Positions 34,779-46,397 of a stretch of 64,000 nt of DNA are shown piece by piece; position 1 is the stretch's first letter; every line of letters begins with the position of its first letter. Under the pieces are notes generated by a model. The model searched no databases, had not been told where the DNA came from, and worked only from the letters and a program-made list of their open reading frames with translations. The DNA is from Marinomonas hwangdonensis (GTDB taxonomy: Bacteria > Pseudomonadota > Gammaproteobacteria > Pseudomonadales > Marinomonadaceae): NCBI RefSeq assembly GCF_003721245.1, contig NZ_RIZG01000001.1, forward strand, positions 434,001 through 498,000, in the 5' to 3' direction. The position numbers and the translations under genes were made by a program.

Positions 34779-35195
34779 CTAAATATCGCGTTCCATGCGG
34801 ACGTGCATTTTGCCAGCTTCTAAAAAGACTTTACCATCACTGTTAAAGTGTTGTTTTTCATAGAATGTTTGTACGTCTATCTGAGCATGCAAAAACACTT
34901 TTCGAATGCCCATTTCTCTGGCCACTTTGATGGCTCGGTTGAGCAGCATTTCGCCATACCCCTGGTGACGATAAGCCGGCAAGACGGCTAACCGTGCAAT
35001 TTGCCCGTTGTCAGTGAGCCGACAGGTTCCTGTAGGAACCGCCGTCGTGCCAAAAGACACAAAGTGCACTGCGTCTTGATCTAGATGATCCCATTCGTCT
35101 TTCGGGTCTATGCCTTGTTCAACAATGAATACTTGCCTACGTACAAAGCTAAGTTGATCCTTGCTGCTGTTCCAGTCTGACGTTAATACCTTCAT
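34779..35195 (-). CDS. GNAT-family N-acetyltransferase
   Basis: A 138-residue acetyltransferase. The acetyl-CoA loop is IARLAVLPAYRHQGYGEMLL (Arg/Gln-x2-Gly-x-Gly motif). The opening VRRQVFIVEQGI is typical of a subgroup with unknown acceptors, and the end FYEKQHFNSDGKVFLEAGK follows that subgroup. The target may be an amine or a small molecule. It lies 25 bases behind roxA on the same strand, so the two are probably co-transcribed. Confidence 0.87.
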   Translation of the reverse strand: MKVLTSDWNSSKDQLSFVRRQVFIVEQGIDPKDEWDHLDQDAVHFVSFGTTAVPTGTCRLTDNGQIARLAVLPAYRHQGYGEMLLNRAIKVAREMGIRKVFLHAQIDVQTFYEKQHFNSDGKVFLEAGKMHVRMERDI

Positions 35196-35219
35196 AGTCT
35201 TCTCTTTTGTTGTGCTTTT

Positions 35220-36419
35220 TTACTCTTCCGGTGCCAACAATTCAATCAGCCCTTGCTGACGAATAAAAAAGCGCACAAGGGGTTCTAAGTCGTTATTTTG
35301 TGCTAAATCCAACCCAGAAAAATCAAATTCCACTTGATGGCAGACGGCCTCGACAAACCCAGTGAGTTCTGCGTCTACCAGTAAGTGTTCGCCATTACAA
35401 AAAACGCGTAAGGTGTTGCGTTCGCCTTGTTCTGGCAAATAATAGCAAATACGCGCATCGCCCGGTCTGACCAAGGTTTGGCCTTGTATCGCATGAGTAA
35501 AGGCCTGATTAACCTCTTCTTGGTTCAAGGGGACTAAGTACTCAGGATATTTGCTTTCGCTCATGGTTTCGCCCAGCCACTCCGCGAGCAGGTCAGGCTG
35601 ATTAATCAGGCGAGCCAGTTGCGCCTGCAAGTACTGAATATCGTCTTTGCTGATGTGCGCGCTGTGCTGGCGGTTGGGTGTTTCAGGTGCAGCAAAGCGG
35701 TCTTTCACATTGTCGGTTTCGCACAGCTTGTCGCGGATACCCGTCAGTACGTCTTGCATGCTGGGCGCACGGAAACCGATGGAGTAAGTCATGCACTCAT
35801 CGTCGAGAGAGCGACCATTGTGAGCAAAATTGGGTGGTAAATACAGAATATCGCCAGCGTCCAGTTCCCAATCCATGTCTGGATTGACTGGAAAATTGTC
35901 TAAAATATGTAATTTGATATTAGGAATGGCTGCATCTTGGTATTCATCTGGCGCTAGAACTTGCCAGCGACGTTTGCCAGCGACTTGTATCAAGAACACA
36001 TCGTATTGATCGTAATGGGGACCAACACTGCCACCTGCTGTGGCATAACTCACCATGACATCGTCTAAACGCCAGCTTGGCAAAAATTCAAATTGTTCTT
36101 TTAAATTTTGAATTTCTGGTACCCAGTGATCAACGGCTTGAACTAATAAGGTCCATTCTTTTTCTGGCAAGGTCGCAAAAGTGTCTTCAGTAAAAGGGCC
36201 TTGGCGCATTTCCCAAGGCTTCAGGCCGTTTTCTATGACAATACGCGACTCGATTTCTTCCTCCATGGCCATACCCGCCAGTTCGTCGGCTTCCAAGGGT
36301 GGCGTGAAATTGACCAGACCGCCACGAATTAACAACGGCTTTTTCTGCCAATATTCGTCGAGAAAGGTTTGGGCTGTCATGCCACCAAGAATGGTCAAAG
36401 GCGTATTTAGGTCTGTCAT
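35220..36419 (-). CDS. roxA: ribosomal protein uL16 arginine 3-hydroxylase RoxA
   Basis: A 399-residue 2-oxoglutarate oxygenase of the JmjC/cupin type. YcfD (RoxA) of E. coli hydroxylates an arginine of ribosomal protein L16. The iron facial triad is visible as HYDQYD (His-x-Asp) and the His of FAHNGRSLDD. The dimerisation and winged-helix C-terminal region follows. The start at ATG 36419 gives an N-terminus beginning MTDLNTPLTILGGM. It lies next to purB, as ycfD lies near purB in the hflD region of other gammaproteobacteria. Confidence 0.92.
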   Translation of the reverse strand: MTDLNTPLTILGGMTAQTFLDEYWQKKPLLIRGGLVNFTPPLEADELAGMAMEEEIESRIVIENGLKPWEMRQGPFTEDTFATLPEKEWTLLVQAVDHWVPEIQNLKEQFEFLPSWRLDDVMVSYATAGGSVGPHYDQYDVFLIQVAGKRRWQVLAPDEYQDAAIPNIKLHILDNFPVNPDMDWELDAGDILYLPPNFAHNGRSLDDECMTYSIGFRAPSMQDVLTGIRDKLCETDNVKDRFAAPETPNRQHSAHISKDDIQYLQAQLARLINQPDLLAEWLGETMSESKYPEYLVPLNQEEVNQAFTHAIQGQTLVRPGDARICYYLPEQGERNTLRVFCNGEHLLVDAELTGFVEAVCHQVEFDFSGLDLAQNNDLEPLVRFFIRQQGLIELLAPEE

Positions 36420-36476
36420 AGATGGCTCGTTAAAAATGAAAGTAGTAGGACTGGTCAAAGTTCGAGTAAAAAAGCC

Positions 36477-36504
36477 AAAAAGAGCCGATAAATCGGCTCT
36501 TTTT
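36477..36504 (-). terminator. bidirectional terminator between purB and roxA
   Basis: A stem AAAAAGAGCCGAT/ATCGGCTCTTTTT with a short loop. It ends purB transcription on the minus strand and is symmetric enough to work in both directions. roxA then needs its own promoter. Confidence 0.87.
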
Positions 36505-36535
36505 AATGCGTTTCTAATCGTTGCTAAACAAACGT

Positions 36536-37945
<1,410 letters not shown>

Positions 37946-38155
37946 CTATTATAGGCAAAAGCGCCTTATACTGCTATGGCGGTCGGAATATTTGCGTCGA
38001 CAACCGGGATTTTATTAGCACGTCATGGATTTTATGCGAAATGCAGGTTGATTGATGGCGTTTTTATTATTGCATCGTGTTTTTTGTCGTGAACACTATG
38101 TATGATACGTGCACTGTAAATGCACATTTATTCGTTATTTAGGAAAATATTGAAC

Positions 38156-39757
38156 ATGAAGATCAGCCGTATCATGAACCTAGTTATTGTTATCGTACTG
38201 ATAGCCTTGTCTGCGCTGTATTTAATCAGCCGACAAGGCTTAATGCGAAATGAAGCAGCGATTCACCATCAAACAGTGATATCGGATGCGGTATACGCCA
38301 TTAAAGATGCTCGTTATTTTGTTGTTCAAGTGCAGCAATTTTTGACAGATATGGGCGCAACGCGCAGCGATGAGGCTTTACCTGAAGTGAACGCTAGCAT
38401 GACAGCAGCAACGAAAAGTCTGCAAGAGCTGCAGCGCATCATGCCAAGCTATCGCACCCGTGTTATCGAATTAGAGCAAGAGCTGAACAAGGTATACAAA
38501 GTCGGTCGATCAATGGCCACGGCGTACATTAATGAAGGGACGGATGCTGGCAATGCATTGATGAAAGGGCCTGGTGGTTTAGATCAAGAATCCGCGCTTT
38601 TGGCTGAATCCTTGAAAAAAATTGCAGATGAACTATCAAATGAACGAGTATTGAGTGTGACTGAGGCGGAAGAAACATTGGATAATTCGAAGTTTCTTTC
38701 TTTGATCAGTAGTGTGATATCCGGTTTTGTTATTATTGGCGCAATGATTGTTTTACGTCGTCGCATACTACCGGATCTGAATTCTCTCGAATCGTCTTTG
38801 CACAACATCTCTGTTGGGGCGCGTGATTTAACGGTGCGACTTGATGACAAAGGCAAGGACGAGCTTGCTTCCGTCGCCCATAGCTTTAACGTATTCATTA
38901 AAGGTATACAGTCTCTTGTTGTGACCCAGCAGGGACAATCTGCGCAATTATCCGTTGCAGGAGAACAAATGCTGGCCGCTTCTAATAAAACACGTAAAGG
39001 CATGCAAGGTTTGCAAAAAGAAACTTCTGGCATCGCGGGTGTTGTTGCAGAGATGCAAACCACAGTGCGTCATGTGGCCAACAGTGCCGATGCCGCTGCA
39101 AAAGCGGCGAAAGACTCTGATGGTGTCGCAAAAGAAGTGGAAGCGGTAGTGAATAACAGTGTTTCCTCCATTCAGCAGCTGTCTGAAGGGGTAGAAAAAG
39201 CGTCTCAAGTGCTTCAAGCCCTAGAAAAGGAAACATCGGATGTTGGCAGTATTTTGGATTCGATTCGGGGTATTGCAGATCAAACCAATCTACTAGCCCT
39301 AAACGCGGCGATTGAAGCGGCGCGCGCTGGCGAACAGGGACGTGGTTTTGCTGTTGTCGCCGATGAAGTTCGTACCCTAGCTAAGCGGACTCAGGATTCC
39401 ACTGAGCAAATACAGATCATGATTACGCAATTACAAAAAGGCTCGCATGATGCTGTAAAAGTAATGGGGGAGAGTAAACAACAGGCTGAAAACAGTGTGG
39501 CACAATCACTAGAAGCGAGGGATGCTCTAAATCGTATTACCTTGTCGATGGGGAATATATCTGGCATGGCCATTGAAATTGCTTCTGCTATGGAGCAACA
39601 GGCTGCCGCTTCAGAAAACATTGACGAGCGTATTCGTTCTATTCGTGATGAAGCGGAACTCACCAGCACCAATGCCGATCAGTCAAATCTCGCCGCAAAA
39701 CAAGTATTGGAACAATCGAAAGCCTTGTCTGATCTTATCTCCAGTTTTAAAGTTTAG
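38156..39757 (+). CDS. methyl-accepting chemotaxis protein
   Basis: A 533-residue chemoreceptor with a membrane helix near the N-terminus ([20 protein letters not shown]), a mostly helical periplasmic sensor to about residue 180, a second helix ([17 protein letters not shown]), a HAMP domain and the signalling domain with tip [20 protein letters not shown]. The sensor looks like a four-helix bundle; its ligand is unknown. There is no C-terminal pentapeptide. The start at 38156 has AGGAAAA upstream, and an in-frame ATG at 38120 lies before it. It is divergent from purB and convergent with icd. Confidence 0.92.
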   Translation: MKISRIMNLVIVIVLIALSALYLISRQGLMRNEAAIHHQTVISDAVYAIKDARYFVVQVQQFLTDMGATRSDEALPEVNASMTAATKSLQELQRIMPSYRTRVIELEQELNKVYKVGRSMATAYINEGTDAGNALMKGPGGLDQESALLAESLKKIADELSNERVLSVTEAEETLDNSKFLSLISSVISGFVIIGAMIVLRRRILPDLNSLESSLHNISVGARDLTVRLDDKGKDELASVAHSFNVFIKGIQSLVVTQQGQSAQLSVAGEQMLAASNKTRKGMQGLQKETSGIAGVVAEMQTTVRHVANSADAAAKAAKDSDGVAKEVEAVVNNSVSSIQQLSEGVEKASQVLQALEKETSDVGSILDSIRGIADQTNLLALNAAIEAARAGEQGRGFAVVADEVRTLAKRTQDSTEQIQIMITQLQKGSHDAVKVMGESKQQAENSVAQSLEARDALNRITLSMGNISGMAIEIASAMEQQAAASENIDERIRSIRDEAELTSTNADQSNLAAKQVLEQSKALSDLISSFKV

Positions 39758-39814
39758 CGTTAAAATACCGCGTAAAAAGCTGTTATTGGTAAGATAGATA
39801 CATAGTCAATAGAC

Positions 39815-39852
39815 AAAAAAAACCCGAACAACTAAGTTATTCGGGTTTTTTT
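39815..39852. terminator. bidirectional terminator between the chemoreceptor gene and icd
   Basis: A stem AAAAACCCGAA/TTCGGGTTTTT with a loop of about 11 bases, flanked by A and T runs. It serves both convergent genes. Confidence 0.87.
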
Positions 39853-39906
39853 ACACCCTGTTCAGTGACGAACAAATCGTCTTGTCTTACAAGGCTATTA
39901 ATCCAC

Positions 39907-42126
39907 TTAAAGTGTTGCTAAGGCCGCATTAAAGGTTTGGCTAGGACGCATGATCTTGGTCACTTCTTCAAGGTCAATGTGGTAGTAGCCTGTTAGGTCA
40001 GCAGGTTTACCTTGTACCGCCGCCAATTCCGCCACAATAGTCGCTTCGCTTTCTGTTAACTGCTTGGCTAATGGAGCAAATTTTGCCGCCATTTCCGCAT
40101 TGTCCGTTTGCGCAGCTAGCTCTTGAGCCCAGTACATAGCCAAATAGAAGTGGCTACCACGGTTGTCTATTTCACCTACTTTACGAGAAGGCGACTTGTT
40201 GTTATCCAACAATTTTCCTGTGGCTTTATCTAGGCATTTCGCTAAGATTTTCGCTTTCTCGTTGTTGTGCTTGATGCCAAGCTCTTCGAAAGACACAGCG
40301 ACCGCTAGGAATTCTCCTAGAGAGTCCCAACGAAGGTAGTTTTCTTCCATCAACTGTTGAACGTGCTTAGGCGCTGAACCGCCCGCACCCGTTTCATACA
40401 TGCCGCCGCCTTTAAGCATAGGCACGATGGACAACATTTTCGCAGACGTACCCAATTCTAAAATAGGGAACAAATCGGTTAGGTAATCACGCAAAATATT
40501 ACCTGTTACTGAAATTGTGTCTTTGCCACGAATAATGCGTTCCATAGAGAAACGAATGGCTTCGCTGTAAGACATGATGCGAATGTCTAGACCGTTTGTG
40601 TCATGGTCTTTTAGGTAAAGTTCGACTTTCTTACGTAGCTCATTGTCGTGTGCACGTTCTTCATCTAACCAGAACACCGCAGGAGTGTCAGACTGACGAG
40701 CACGAGTCACGCCCAATTTCACCCAATCGCGGATAGCCGCATCTTTGGTTTGGCAAGCACGCCAGATGTCGCCTTTCTCAACATTATGCTGCATAAGGAC
40801 ATTGCCGTTCTCATCCACAACGCGCATTACACCATCGGCTTTGATTTCGTATGTCTTGTCGTGAGAACCGTATTCTTCGGCTTTTTGTGCCATTAGACCG
40901 ACGTTTGGTACAGTACCCATAGTGACTGGGTCGAAAGCACCGTTCGTTTTGCAGAAATTAATGGTTTCTTGGTAAATGCGCGCGTAAGTGCTGTCTGGAA
41001 TGACGGCTTTCGCGTCATGCGCTTTACCGTCACGGCCCCACATTTTACCTGAGTTACGAATCATCGCAGGCATAGACGCATCCACGATGACGTCACTTGG
41101 TACGTGTAGGTTAGTGATGCCTTTGTCGGAATCCACCATGGCCAACTCAGGGCGTGTTTTGTAAACGTCTTGAATGGCTTGTTTGATTTCTTCTTGCTGA
41201 GCTTCTGGAAGCGTTTTGATTTTATCGTAAACGCTGCCTAGACCGTTATTTGGGTTAACGCCAATTTCTTTGAAAAGTTCGCCGTATTTTTCAAAAACGT
41301 CTTTGTAGAAAACGGTAACGGCATGACCAAACACGATAGGGTGAGACACCTTCATCATGGTGGCTTTTAAATGCACAGACCACATGATGTTGTCTGCTTT
41401 GGCTTCTTGTAACGACGCTTCGAAGAAAGCACGCAGCTTAGCGCAGCTGATGTTCATGCTGTCTAAAATTTCACCGGCGATCAGAGGTAAGGATTTTTTC
41501 ACCTCCACAGAACCATCTTTGTCCACAAACTCTAAACGTACGATTTGTGCCGTATCCACAGTAAGAGACTGTTCAGAAGAGAAGAAATCGCCACCGCGCA
41601 TGTAATCTACGTGAGAAACCGAGGTTTTGCTCCATTTGCCCATTGAGTGTGGGTTTTTGCGAGCGAAGCCTTTTACGGCAGCAGGGGCGCGACGGTCAGA
41701 GTTGCCTTGACGTAAAACAGGGTTTACCGCACTGCCTAGTACTTTGGCGTAGCGTGACTGAATGTCTTTGTCTTCGTCGGTTTGTGGATTTTCCGGATAA
41801 GCAGGAAGGTTATAACCTTGTGCGTTTAATTCTTTGATCGCGGCATACAGCTGCGGCAAAGAAGCACTGATGTTAGGCAGTTTTACAATGTTGGCTTTTG
41901 GGTCAGCGGTGAGCTCGCCCAAAAATTTAAGACCATCTTCGACTTGCTTATCGGCAGGCAAAAGGTCAGAAAAAGCAGATAAGATACGGCTTGCTAACGA
42001 AATATCAGTCAGTTCTAGTGCGATATCGGCTTCTTTTGCAAAAGCGCCAAAAATAGGAAGTAACGAGGCCGTTGCCAGTGCTGGTGCTTCATCGGTCAAC
42101 GTGTAATAGATGGTTTGTTTCGACAT
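39907..42126 (-). CDS. icd: monomeric NADP-dependent isocitrate dehydrogenase
   Basis: A 739-residue single-subunit isocitrate dehydrogenase (IDH-II type), which oxidises isocitrate to 2-oxoglutarate with NADP in the tricarboxylic acid cycle. Length and motifs ([36 protein letters not shown], and near the end [20 protein letters not shown]) are those of the monomeric family, which is unrelated in length to the dimeric 416-residue E. coli Icd. It lies next to hflD, where E. coli has the dimeric icd beside rluE at the other end of the same cluster. Confidence 0.96.
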   Translation of the reverse strand: MSKQTIYYTLTDEAPALATASLLPIFGAFAKEADIALELTDISLASRILSAFSDLLPADKQVEDGLKFLGELTADPKANIVKLPNISASLPQLYAAIKELNAQGYNLPAYPENPQTDEDKDIQSRYAKVLGSAVNPVLRQGNSDRRAPAAVKGFARKNPHSMGKWSKTSVSHVDYMRGGDFFSSEQSLTVDTAQIVRLEFVDKDGSVEVKKSLPLIAGEILDSMNISCAKLRAFFEASLQEAKADNIMWSVHLKATMMKVSHPIVFGHAVTVFYKDVFEKYGELFKEIGVNPNNGLGSVYDKIKTLPEAQQEEIKQAIQDVYKTRPELAMVDSDKGITNLHVPSDVIVDASMPAMIRNSGKMWGRDGKAHDAKAVIPDSTYARIYQETINFCKTNGAFDPVTMGTVPNVGLMAQKAEEYGSHDKTYEIKADGVMRVVDENGNVLMQHNVEKGDIWRACQTKDAAIRDWVKLGVTRARQSDTPAVFWLDEERAHDNELRKKVELYLKDHDTNGLDIRIMSYSEAIRFSMERIIRGKDTISVTGNILRDYLTDLFPILELGTSAKMLSIVPMLKGGGMYETGAGGSAPKHVQQLMEENYLRWDSLGEFLAVAVSFEELGIKHNNEKAKILAKCLDKATGKLLDNNKSPSRKVGEIDNRGSHFYLAMYWAQELAAQTDNAEMAAKFAPLAKQLTESEATIVAELAAVQGKPADLTGYYHIDLEEVTKIMRPSQTFNAALATL

Positions 42127-42317
42127 ATAATTCCCCTAACATTTAAGGCGGTTAGCCCATTGAATCGAAGATGACTTTTAGCCGTCATTCCCTTATTTAA
42201 ACTGATGTACAGATTAAAAAATTGTGCCGTATAGTAACGTAAAACCCTGCGCTTTAGATATCGGCCTCGGGATATACTCAAAATTGATTTCAGTTATCCA
42301 CCGATGTCAGTCGATGC

Positions 42318-42947
42318 TTAATGGCGTGCATCTAATGCATTTAATAGGGCTTTTCTTTTAAAAATTAAATGCCAGCGTTTGCCGCCCAGTTGACGCCACA
42401 GCATAGCAGCACGAATGCCCGCCATTAAAATCGCACGCACCTGATTAGCGACTTGCGGTTGCTGTAGGTAGCGGCTATCGCCTTGCACTTGAATGCGAAA
42501 CGGCAGCTTGCTCAGCGTGTCTTGATACATGCCTGAAATAGACGCGAGCATATTTTCATGCAACACGCTGTCGTAATGGGCTTTCTTTTGTTCGATTTGG
42601 ACAATCTTTTGGCCAATCATTGACAGCATCTCGGGGTTTTTAGCCAGTTTGCTCTCAAGATGAATTAAGCTAAGCGTGTATCTTAGTGTGTCAGGATTGA
42701 CGCTGCTGCGATCCTTGCCCAGCGCTTGACGAGTCACTTTGCGTCCAAGGGTAAGGTTGCTAGGGCAATCCCACTGGCCGCCGTAAATGTCTTCTGTAGA
42801 GGCTGCGTTCAGCATCAAAATACTGTCCAGCATAGGCTGTAAGCTGGCGTTATCCACTTGTCCTGTTCTTGCTAAAATGGACACCAATTCCGCCGCTTGA
42901 AACACCGCAGAAAGGGCGATGGTTTGCTCTTTTTCTCTACTACTCAC
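42318..42947 (-). CDS. hflD: HflD family protein
   Basis: A 209-residue cytoplasmic or membrane-associated helical protein matching HflD (213 residues in E. coli), which affects lambda lysogeny by binding CII. Its cell role is unclear. Conserved parts are the N-terminal TIALSAVFQAAELVSILART and the YTLSLIHLESKLAKNPEM segment. It lies downstream of mnmA on the same strand, the usual mnmA-hflD-purB order. Confidence 0.9.
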   Translation of the reverse strand: MSSREKEQTIALSAVFQAAELVSILARTGQVDNASLQPMLDSILMLNAASTEDIYGGQWDCPSNLTLGRKVTRQALGKDRSSVNPDTLRYTLSLIHLESKLAKNPEMLSMIGQKIVQIEQKKAHYDSVLHENMLASISGMYQDTLSKLPFRIQVQGDSRYLQQPQVANQVRAILMAGIRAAMLWRQLGGKRWHLIFKRKALLNALDARH

Positions 42948-43022
42948 GTATTTGCTCTCTTAATGTAAAAGGTGACAAGCAAGCTAATATTACTTATTTA
43001 AAGGTATTACTATTTAAAAGTA

Positions 43023-44144
43023 TTACTTGTTAAAAGCGAGGTTAATAATACCACCGCCTAAACAAACATCGTCTAGATAAAACACCACAGACTGCCCTGG
43101 AGTGATGGCACGTTGTGGTTCCACAAATGCCACTTCCACGCGACCGTCCGCGAGCTCTGTAATAGTGCAATCTTGGTCGGCTTGACGATAACGGCACTTG
43201 GCTTTGCAAGTCAGTGGAAGATTGGGTTTTTGTCGTGCTACCCAGTCAAAGTTATCCGCAATTAAATGGGTTTTAAACAAGGACTCGTGCTGGCCCCCTT
43301 GTGTTACCATTAACACATTGCGTTCAAGGTTTTTTTCCACCACATACCAAGGATCATCAGAATATTTTGCCAATCCCCCGATACCTAGTCCTTGGCGCTG
43401 GCCAATGGTGTGGTACATCAAACCATGATGACGACCAATTTTGTCGCCTTCAAGGGTTTCAATGTCGCCAGGTTGGGCGGGCAGATACTGCTCTAAAAAG
43501 TCTTTAAAACGCCGCTCGCCAATAAAACAGATGCCCGTGCTGTCTTTTTTGTTATGGGTGACTAAACCGAATTCTTCCGCTAATCGGCGTACTTCCGGTT
43601 TTTCTAACTCACCAACAGGAAACAGTGTTTTGGCGATTTCGTCCTTGCCTACAGCATACAAAAAATAGCTTTGATCTTTATTCGCGTCTAGCCCTTTCAG
43701 TAGCAAGGGGTCACCGTCTTTTTCACCCCGACGAACATAGTGCCCCGTAGCAATATAGTCAGCGTTAAGGGCCATGGCGTATTCTAAAAACGCTTTGAAC
43801 TTGATTTCTTTATTGCACAAGATATCTGGGTTTGGGGTTCGCCCTGCCTTGTATTCGGCTAAAAAATGCTCGAATACGTTGTCCCAGTACTCGGCGGCAA
43901 AATTCGCTGTATGCAGCTTAATACCCAGCTTATCTGACACAGCTTGTGCATCGGCCAAATCGTCTTTGGCAGTACAATACTCGGTACCATCGTCTTCGTC
44001 CCAGTTCTTCATGAACAGGCCTTCAACCTGATACCCTTGCTGCATTAAAATAAGCGCGGAAACAGAGGAATCCACACCGCCGGACATGCCGACAATGACT
44101 TTTTTTGATGAGTTTGCGGGGTTCGCAATAAGGCTTTCTTTCAT
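43023..44144 (-). CDS. mnmA: tRNA-specific 2-thiouridylase
   Basis: A 373-residue enzyme that thiolates uridine 34 of tRNAs for Glu, Gln and Lys. The PP-loop ATP motif is GMSGGVDSS (residues 19-27). The two catalytic cysteines are Cys-110 ([12 protein letters not shown]) and Cys-206 ([11 protein letters not shown]). Sulfur reaches it through the Tus relay, whose genes tusDCB and tusE also lie in this window. It is downstream of nudJ and rluE, with hflD following, as in many gammaproteobacteria. Confidence 0.97.
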   Translation of the reverse strand: MKESLIANPANSSKKVIVGMSGGVDSSVSALILMQQGYQVEGLFMKNWDEDDGTEYCTAKDDLADAQAVSDKLGIKLHTANFAAEYWDNVFEHFLAEYKAGRTPNPDILCNKEIKFKAFLEYAMALNADYIATGHYVRRGEKDGDPLLLKGLDANKDQSYFLYAVGKDEIAKTLFPVGELEKPEVRRLAEEFGLVTHNKKDSTGICFIGERRFKDFLEQYLPAQPGDIETLEGDKIGRHHGLMYHTIGQRQGLGIGGLAKYSDDPWYVVEKNLERNVLMVTQGGQHESLFKTHLIADNFDWVARQKPNLPLTCKAKCRYRQADQDCTITELADGRVEVAFVEPQRAITPGQSVVFYLDDVCLGGGIINLAFNK

Positions 44145-44221
44145 GTGACTTGGTTTCTCGACTGTTTTGGTACTAAAACGAAGAGGCGTTGCCTCAAATG
44201 AATTTAATGTCGGCTATTGTA

Positions 44222-44734
44222 TCACTTTCTTAGTGTTGGCATAGGCCGGAGAAAAGCATCCGATACAAAGGATAAATCAATAATGGGGTTGTTAAGCGAA
44301 TCTTCAATGCAGGTTCGAACTAATGGGCTACGATGCGGTAAATTCAGTATGTCGTCGTAACTTAACCAGTGGCTCGATGCGATATCAGGATCCAAGGTTT
44401 CTGACACCTGCTCGACAGGCTCGCACAAAAAGCACAGGCGATGATAGGTATCAGCCCCTTCGTAGGGTGTAAACGCATAGATGCCCAATAAGCCGATGGG
44501 CTTGACCAACCAGCCCGATTCTTCTTGAGTTTCACGTATGACAGCGTCAATAACGCTTTCGTTATTTTCGACGTGACCGGCTGGTTGATTGAGAACGAGT
44601 TGGCCGTCTTGCCACTCCTTCACCATGAGATACCTTTTTTCCAGGGGATCTGTGCTGGCTTTTATCACTAGGGCGGCGACGGTGAGATGGGGGAGTCTTG
44701 CTCTTTCGGTGTGCTTCAAACTGCATAACCTCAT
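44222..44734 (-). CDS. nudJ: NUDIX hydrolase NudJ-like phosphatase
   Basis: A 170-residue nucleoside-triphosphate or thiamine-pyrophosphate phosphatase of the Nudix family. The Nudix box is complete (GHVENNESVIDAVIRETQEE, then SGW). Its position between rluE and mnmA matches nudJ (ymfB). The start codon lies inside rluE, so the first 57 codons overlap rluE in another frame. The conserved N-terminal strand LPHLTVAALVIKA requires a start no later than about 44695, so a long overlap is unavoidable whichever start is used. Confidence 0.87.
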   Translation of the reverse strand: MRLCSLKHTERARLPHLTVAALVIKASTDPLEKRYLMVKEWQDGQLVLNQPAGHVENNESVIDAVIRETQEESGWLVKPIGLLGIYAFTPYEGADTYHRLCFLCEPVEQVSETLDPDIASSHWLSYDDILNLPHRSPLVRTCIEDSLNNPIIDLSFVSDAFLRPMPTLRK

Positions 44735-45290
44735 TTTGTAATGATTCGCTCGGTGATATGTAATGCCATTTTCCTACAGGTGTGTTGTCTAGGTTGTAAG
44801 GGCCAATGGCGTAGCGAATAAGTCTTAGAGTAGGGAAACCCACCGCGGCGGTCATACGGCGTACTTGACGATTTTTGCCTTCATGAATCTGCAATGATAA
44901 CCAGCTGGTAGGGATGTTTTCTCGGTACCGAACGGCAGGCTCTCTTGGCCACACTTTCGGTTCATTGATGCGTTCGGCTTTGGCTGGTTTGGTGAGTCCA
45001 TCTTTTAATGTGACCCCTTGTTGAAGCTGCGCCAGCGCGGTGTCGGTGATGTCACCTTCGACTTGCACCCAGTAAGTTTTTGGTAGTTTAAAATCGGGGG
45101 ACGCGATAATGTGCTGCAAGGCCCCTTGATTCGTCAAAAGCAATAAGCCTTCAGAGTCGAAATCAAGGCGCCCTGCAGGGTAAAAATCCGCGGCATCAAT
45201 ATAATCAGCTAGGGTCGATTTCTCTCCCTCTGCTGAAAACTGGCTCAACACACGAAAGGGTTTATTGAATAAAATTAAATGAGAAGACAT
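44562..45290 (-). CDS. rluE: 23S rRNA pseudouridine synthase RluE
   Basis: A 242-residue RsuA/RluE-type pseudouridine synthase that modifies U2457 of 23S rRNA in E. coli. The catalytic Asp is in AGRLDFDSEGLLLLTNQGAL (Asp-43). Family marks are RQVRRMTAAVGFPTLRLIRY and the end of the core at GKWHYIS (about residue 178). The remaining 64 residues are a basic Ser/Arg/Pro-rich tail. E. coli RluE ends near residue 217 with no such tail. The tail is encoded by DNA that also encodes the first 57 codons of nudJ. Confidence 0.9.
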   Translation of the reverse strand: MSSHLILFNKPFRVLSQFSAEGEKSTLADYIDAADFYPAGRLDFDSEGLLLLTNQGALQHIIASPDFKLPKTYWVQVEGDITDTALAQLQQGVTLKDGLTKPAKAERINEPKVWPREPAVRYRENIPTSWLSLQIHEGKNRQVRRMTAAVGFPTLRLIRYAIGPYNLDNTPVGKWHYISPSESLQNEVMQFEAHRKSKTPPSHRRRPSDKSQHRSPGKKVSHGEGVARRPTRSQSTSRSRRK

Positions 45291-45360
45291 GGGCTCAGTA
45301 TATGGTTAGGTGTCATTAAAGGTCTGATTTGTTGTGAAGGCGGATATCTCGCATGGCGGT

Positions 45361-45394
45361 GTTATCTTACGCCTCCCATCTGGCGTAAGATAAC
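45361..45394 (-). other. perfect 13-base inverted repeat directly behind cspD
   Basis: GTTATCTTACGCC/GGCGTAAGATAAC with an eight-base centre lies nine bases behind the cspD stop. There is no T run on either side, so it is an incomplete terminator or an mRNA-protecting hairpin. Confidence 0.6.
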
Positions 45395-45403
45395 AAATTA
45401 GCA

Positions 45404-45658
45404 TCAGGATAGCGACGCAGAAGCCGTCTCGGTTAGACTCGGGCTGGGTTCTGCTACTAAGGGTGTGATGTCAATAGCGTGCAGTCCTTTGTTGCCGGGT
45501 TCCACATCAAAGGTCACCGCTTGGCCAGCTTTTAACGTCTTGTATCCTTCAATGTTAATGGCTGAATAGTGGATAAAGAGATCCTCATCAAACGCGTCCG
45601 ACACAATAAATCCATAGCCTTTGGCATTGTTAAACCACTTCACTGACCCCTGATGCAT
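45404..45658 (-). CDS. cspD: cold-shock domain protein, CspD position
   Basis: An 84-residue single cold-shock domain protein. It has the RNA-binding motifs KWFNNAKGYGFI (RNP1) and DLFIHYSAI (RNP2), then a 17-residue Ser/Thr-rich tail. Its place divergent from clpS-clpA matches cspD, which inhibits replication initiation in starved E. coli cells. AAGGAGT precedes the ATG. Its leader contains nested inverted repeats. It could also be called a generic CspA-family protein. Confidence 0.87.
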   Translation of the reverse strand: MHQGSVKWFNNAKGYGFIVSDAFDEDLFIHYSAINIEGYKTLKAGQAVTFDVEPGNKGLHAIDITPLVAEPSPSLTETASASLS

Positions 45659-46011
45659 GAATGACTCCTTACGACGGTTATTATGCTGTCAAGATGGAAG
45701 GATAATGAATCCCTTGGTAAGCGTTTCTCGCTAGGTTTTCGCACATTCAATGCTAAAATCTCATTGTTCAGCATTGAATGCGAGCCAGTAACCCCAATAA
45801 ACTCATCTTGACAGTACGACTAATTTCAACAGTACTTAAACAGCGTAGAAGCCCTTTTGGGATTTGTAAAATCCAAACAACAATATGTTGCGTATAAACA
45901 AGGGCAGTGGCTTTTTAACAAACTGACGTCGTAAAACTGGACAGATAAAGGTAATTAGACAACAGTGAAAATAACAGCGCTGCACAAACATGGTAGCCTC
46001 AGAGGCATGGG
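45659..46011. other. cspD-clpS divergent intergenic region with nested inverted repeats
   Basis: No gene is seen in these 353 bases. The part next to cspD holds two perfect 11-base inverted repeats, one inside the other. The part next to clpS is leader sequence with AGAGG six bases before the clpS ATG. Both promoters must lie here, but I cannot place them confidently. Confidence 0.6.
45686..45814 (-). repeat. nested inverted repeats in the cspD leader
   Basis: The outer pair is CTGTCAAGATG (45686-45696) and CATCTTGACAG (45804-45814). The inner pair is CATTCAATGCT (45744-45754) and AGCATTGAATG (45770-45780). Both are perfect over 11 bases. If transcribed from upstream of 45814, the cspD leader could fold into a long two-stem structure ending 27 bases before the start codon. 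Confidence 0.65.
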
Positions 46012-46362
46012 ATGATTGTAAATCAACAAATTAAACTAGTATCAGATGATGACGAACATCACGGACATCACAGTATTGCGATAGCACCACAAGAGACAGA
46101 GTTAAAACCGCCCTCAATGTACCAAGTGGTGCTGTTTAACGATGATTACACACCAATGGATTTTGTGGTGTTTGTATTGCAAAGATTTTTTTCAATGGAT
46201 GGCGAGAAAGCCAATCAAGTCATGTTAGAAGTGCATAGAAAAGGCAAAGGTGTTTGCGGTATTTATCCTTTTGATATTGCCGAAACCAAAGTGGCAATGG
46301 TACAACAGTTCGTAGAACAAAATGAGCACCCTTTAATGTGCGACCTCGAAAAGGTCGATTGA
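46012..46362 (+). CDS. clpS: ClpS, N-end rule adaptor
   Basis: A 116-residue adaptor that binds proteins with bulky hydrophobic N-terminal residues and delivers them to ClpAP. The N-degron pocket region is [20 protein letters not shown], with the helical [20 protein letters not shown] segment that contacts ClpA. The 30-residue N-terminal extension is His/Asp rich ([11 protein letters not shown]). AGAGG lies six bases upstream of the ATG. clpA follows 35 bases later. The aat gene, which makes ClpS substrates, is 3 kb away. Confidence 0.96.
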   Translation: MIVNQQIKLVSDDDEHHGHHSIAIAPQETELKPPSMYQVVLFNDDYTPMDFVVFVLQRFFSMDGEKANQVMLEVHRKGKGVCGIYPFDIAETKVAMVQQFVEQNEHPLMCDLEKVD

Positions 46363-46397
46363 TGTACTGATTTAGAAGATCGAGTGAGGGCATAGCA

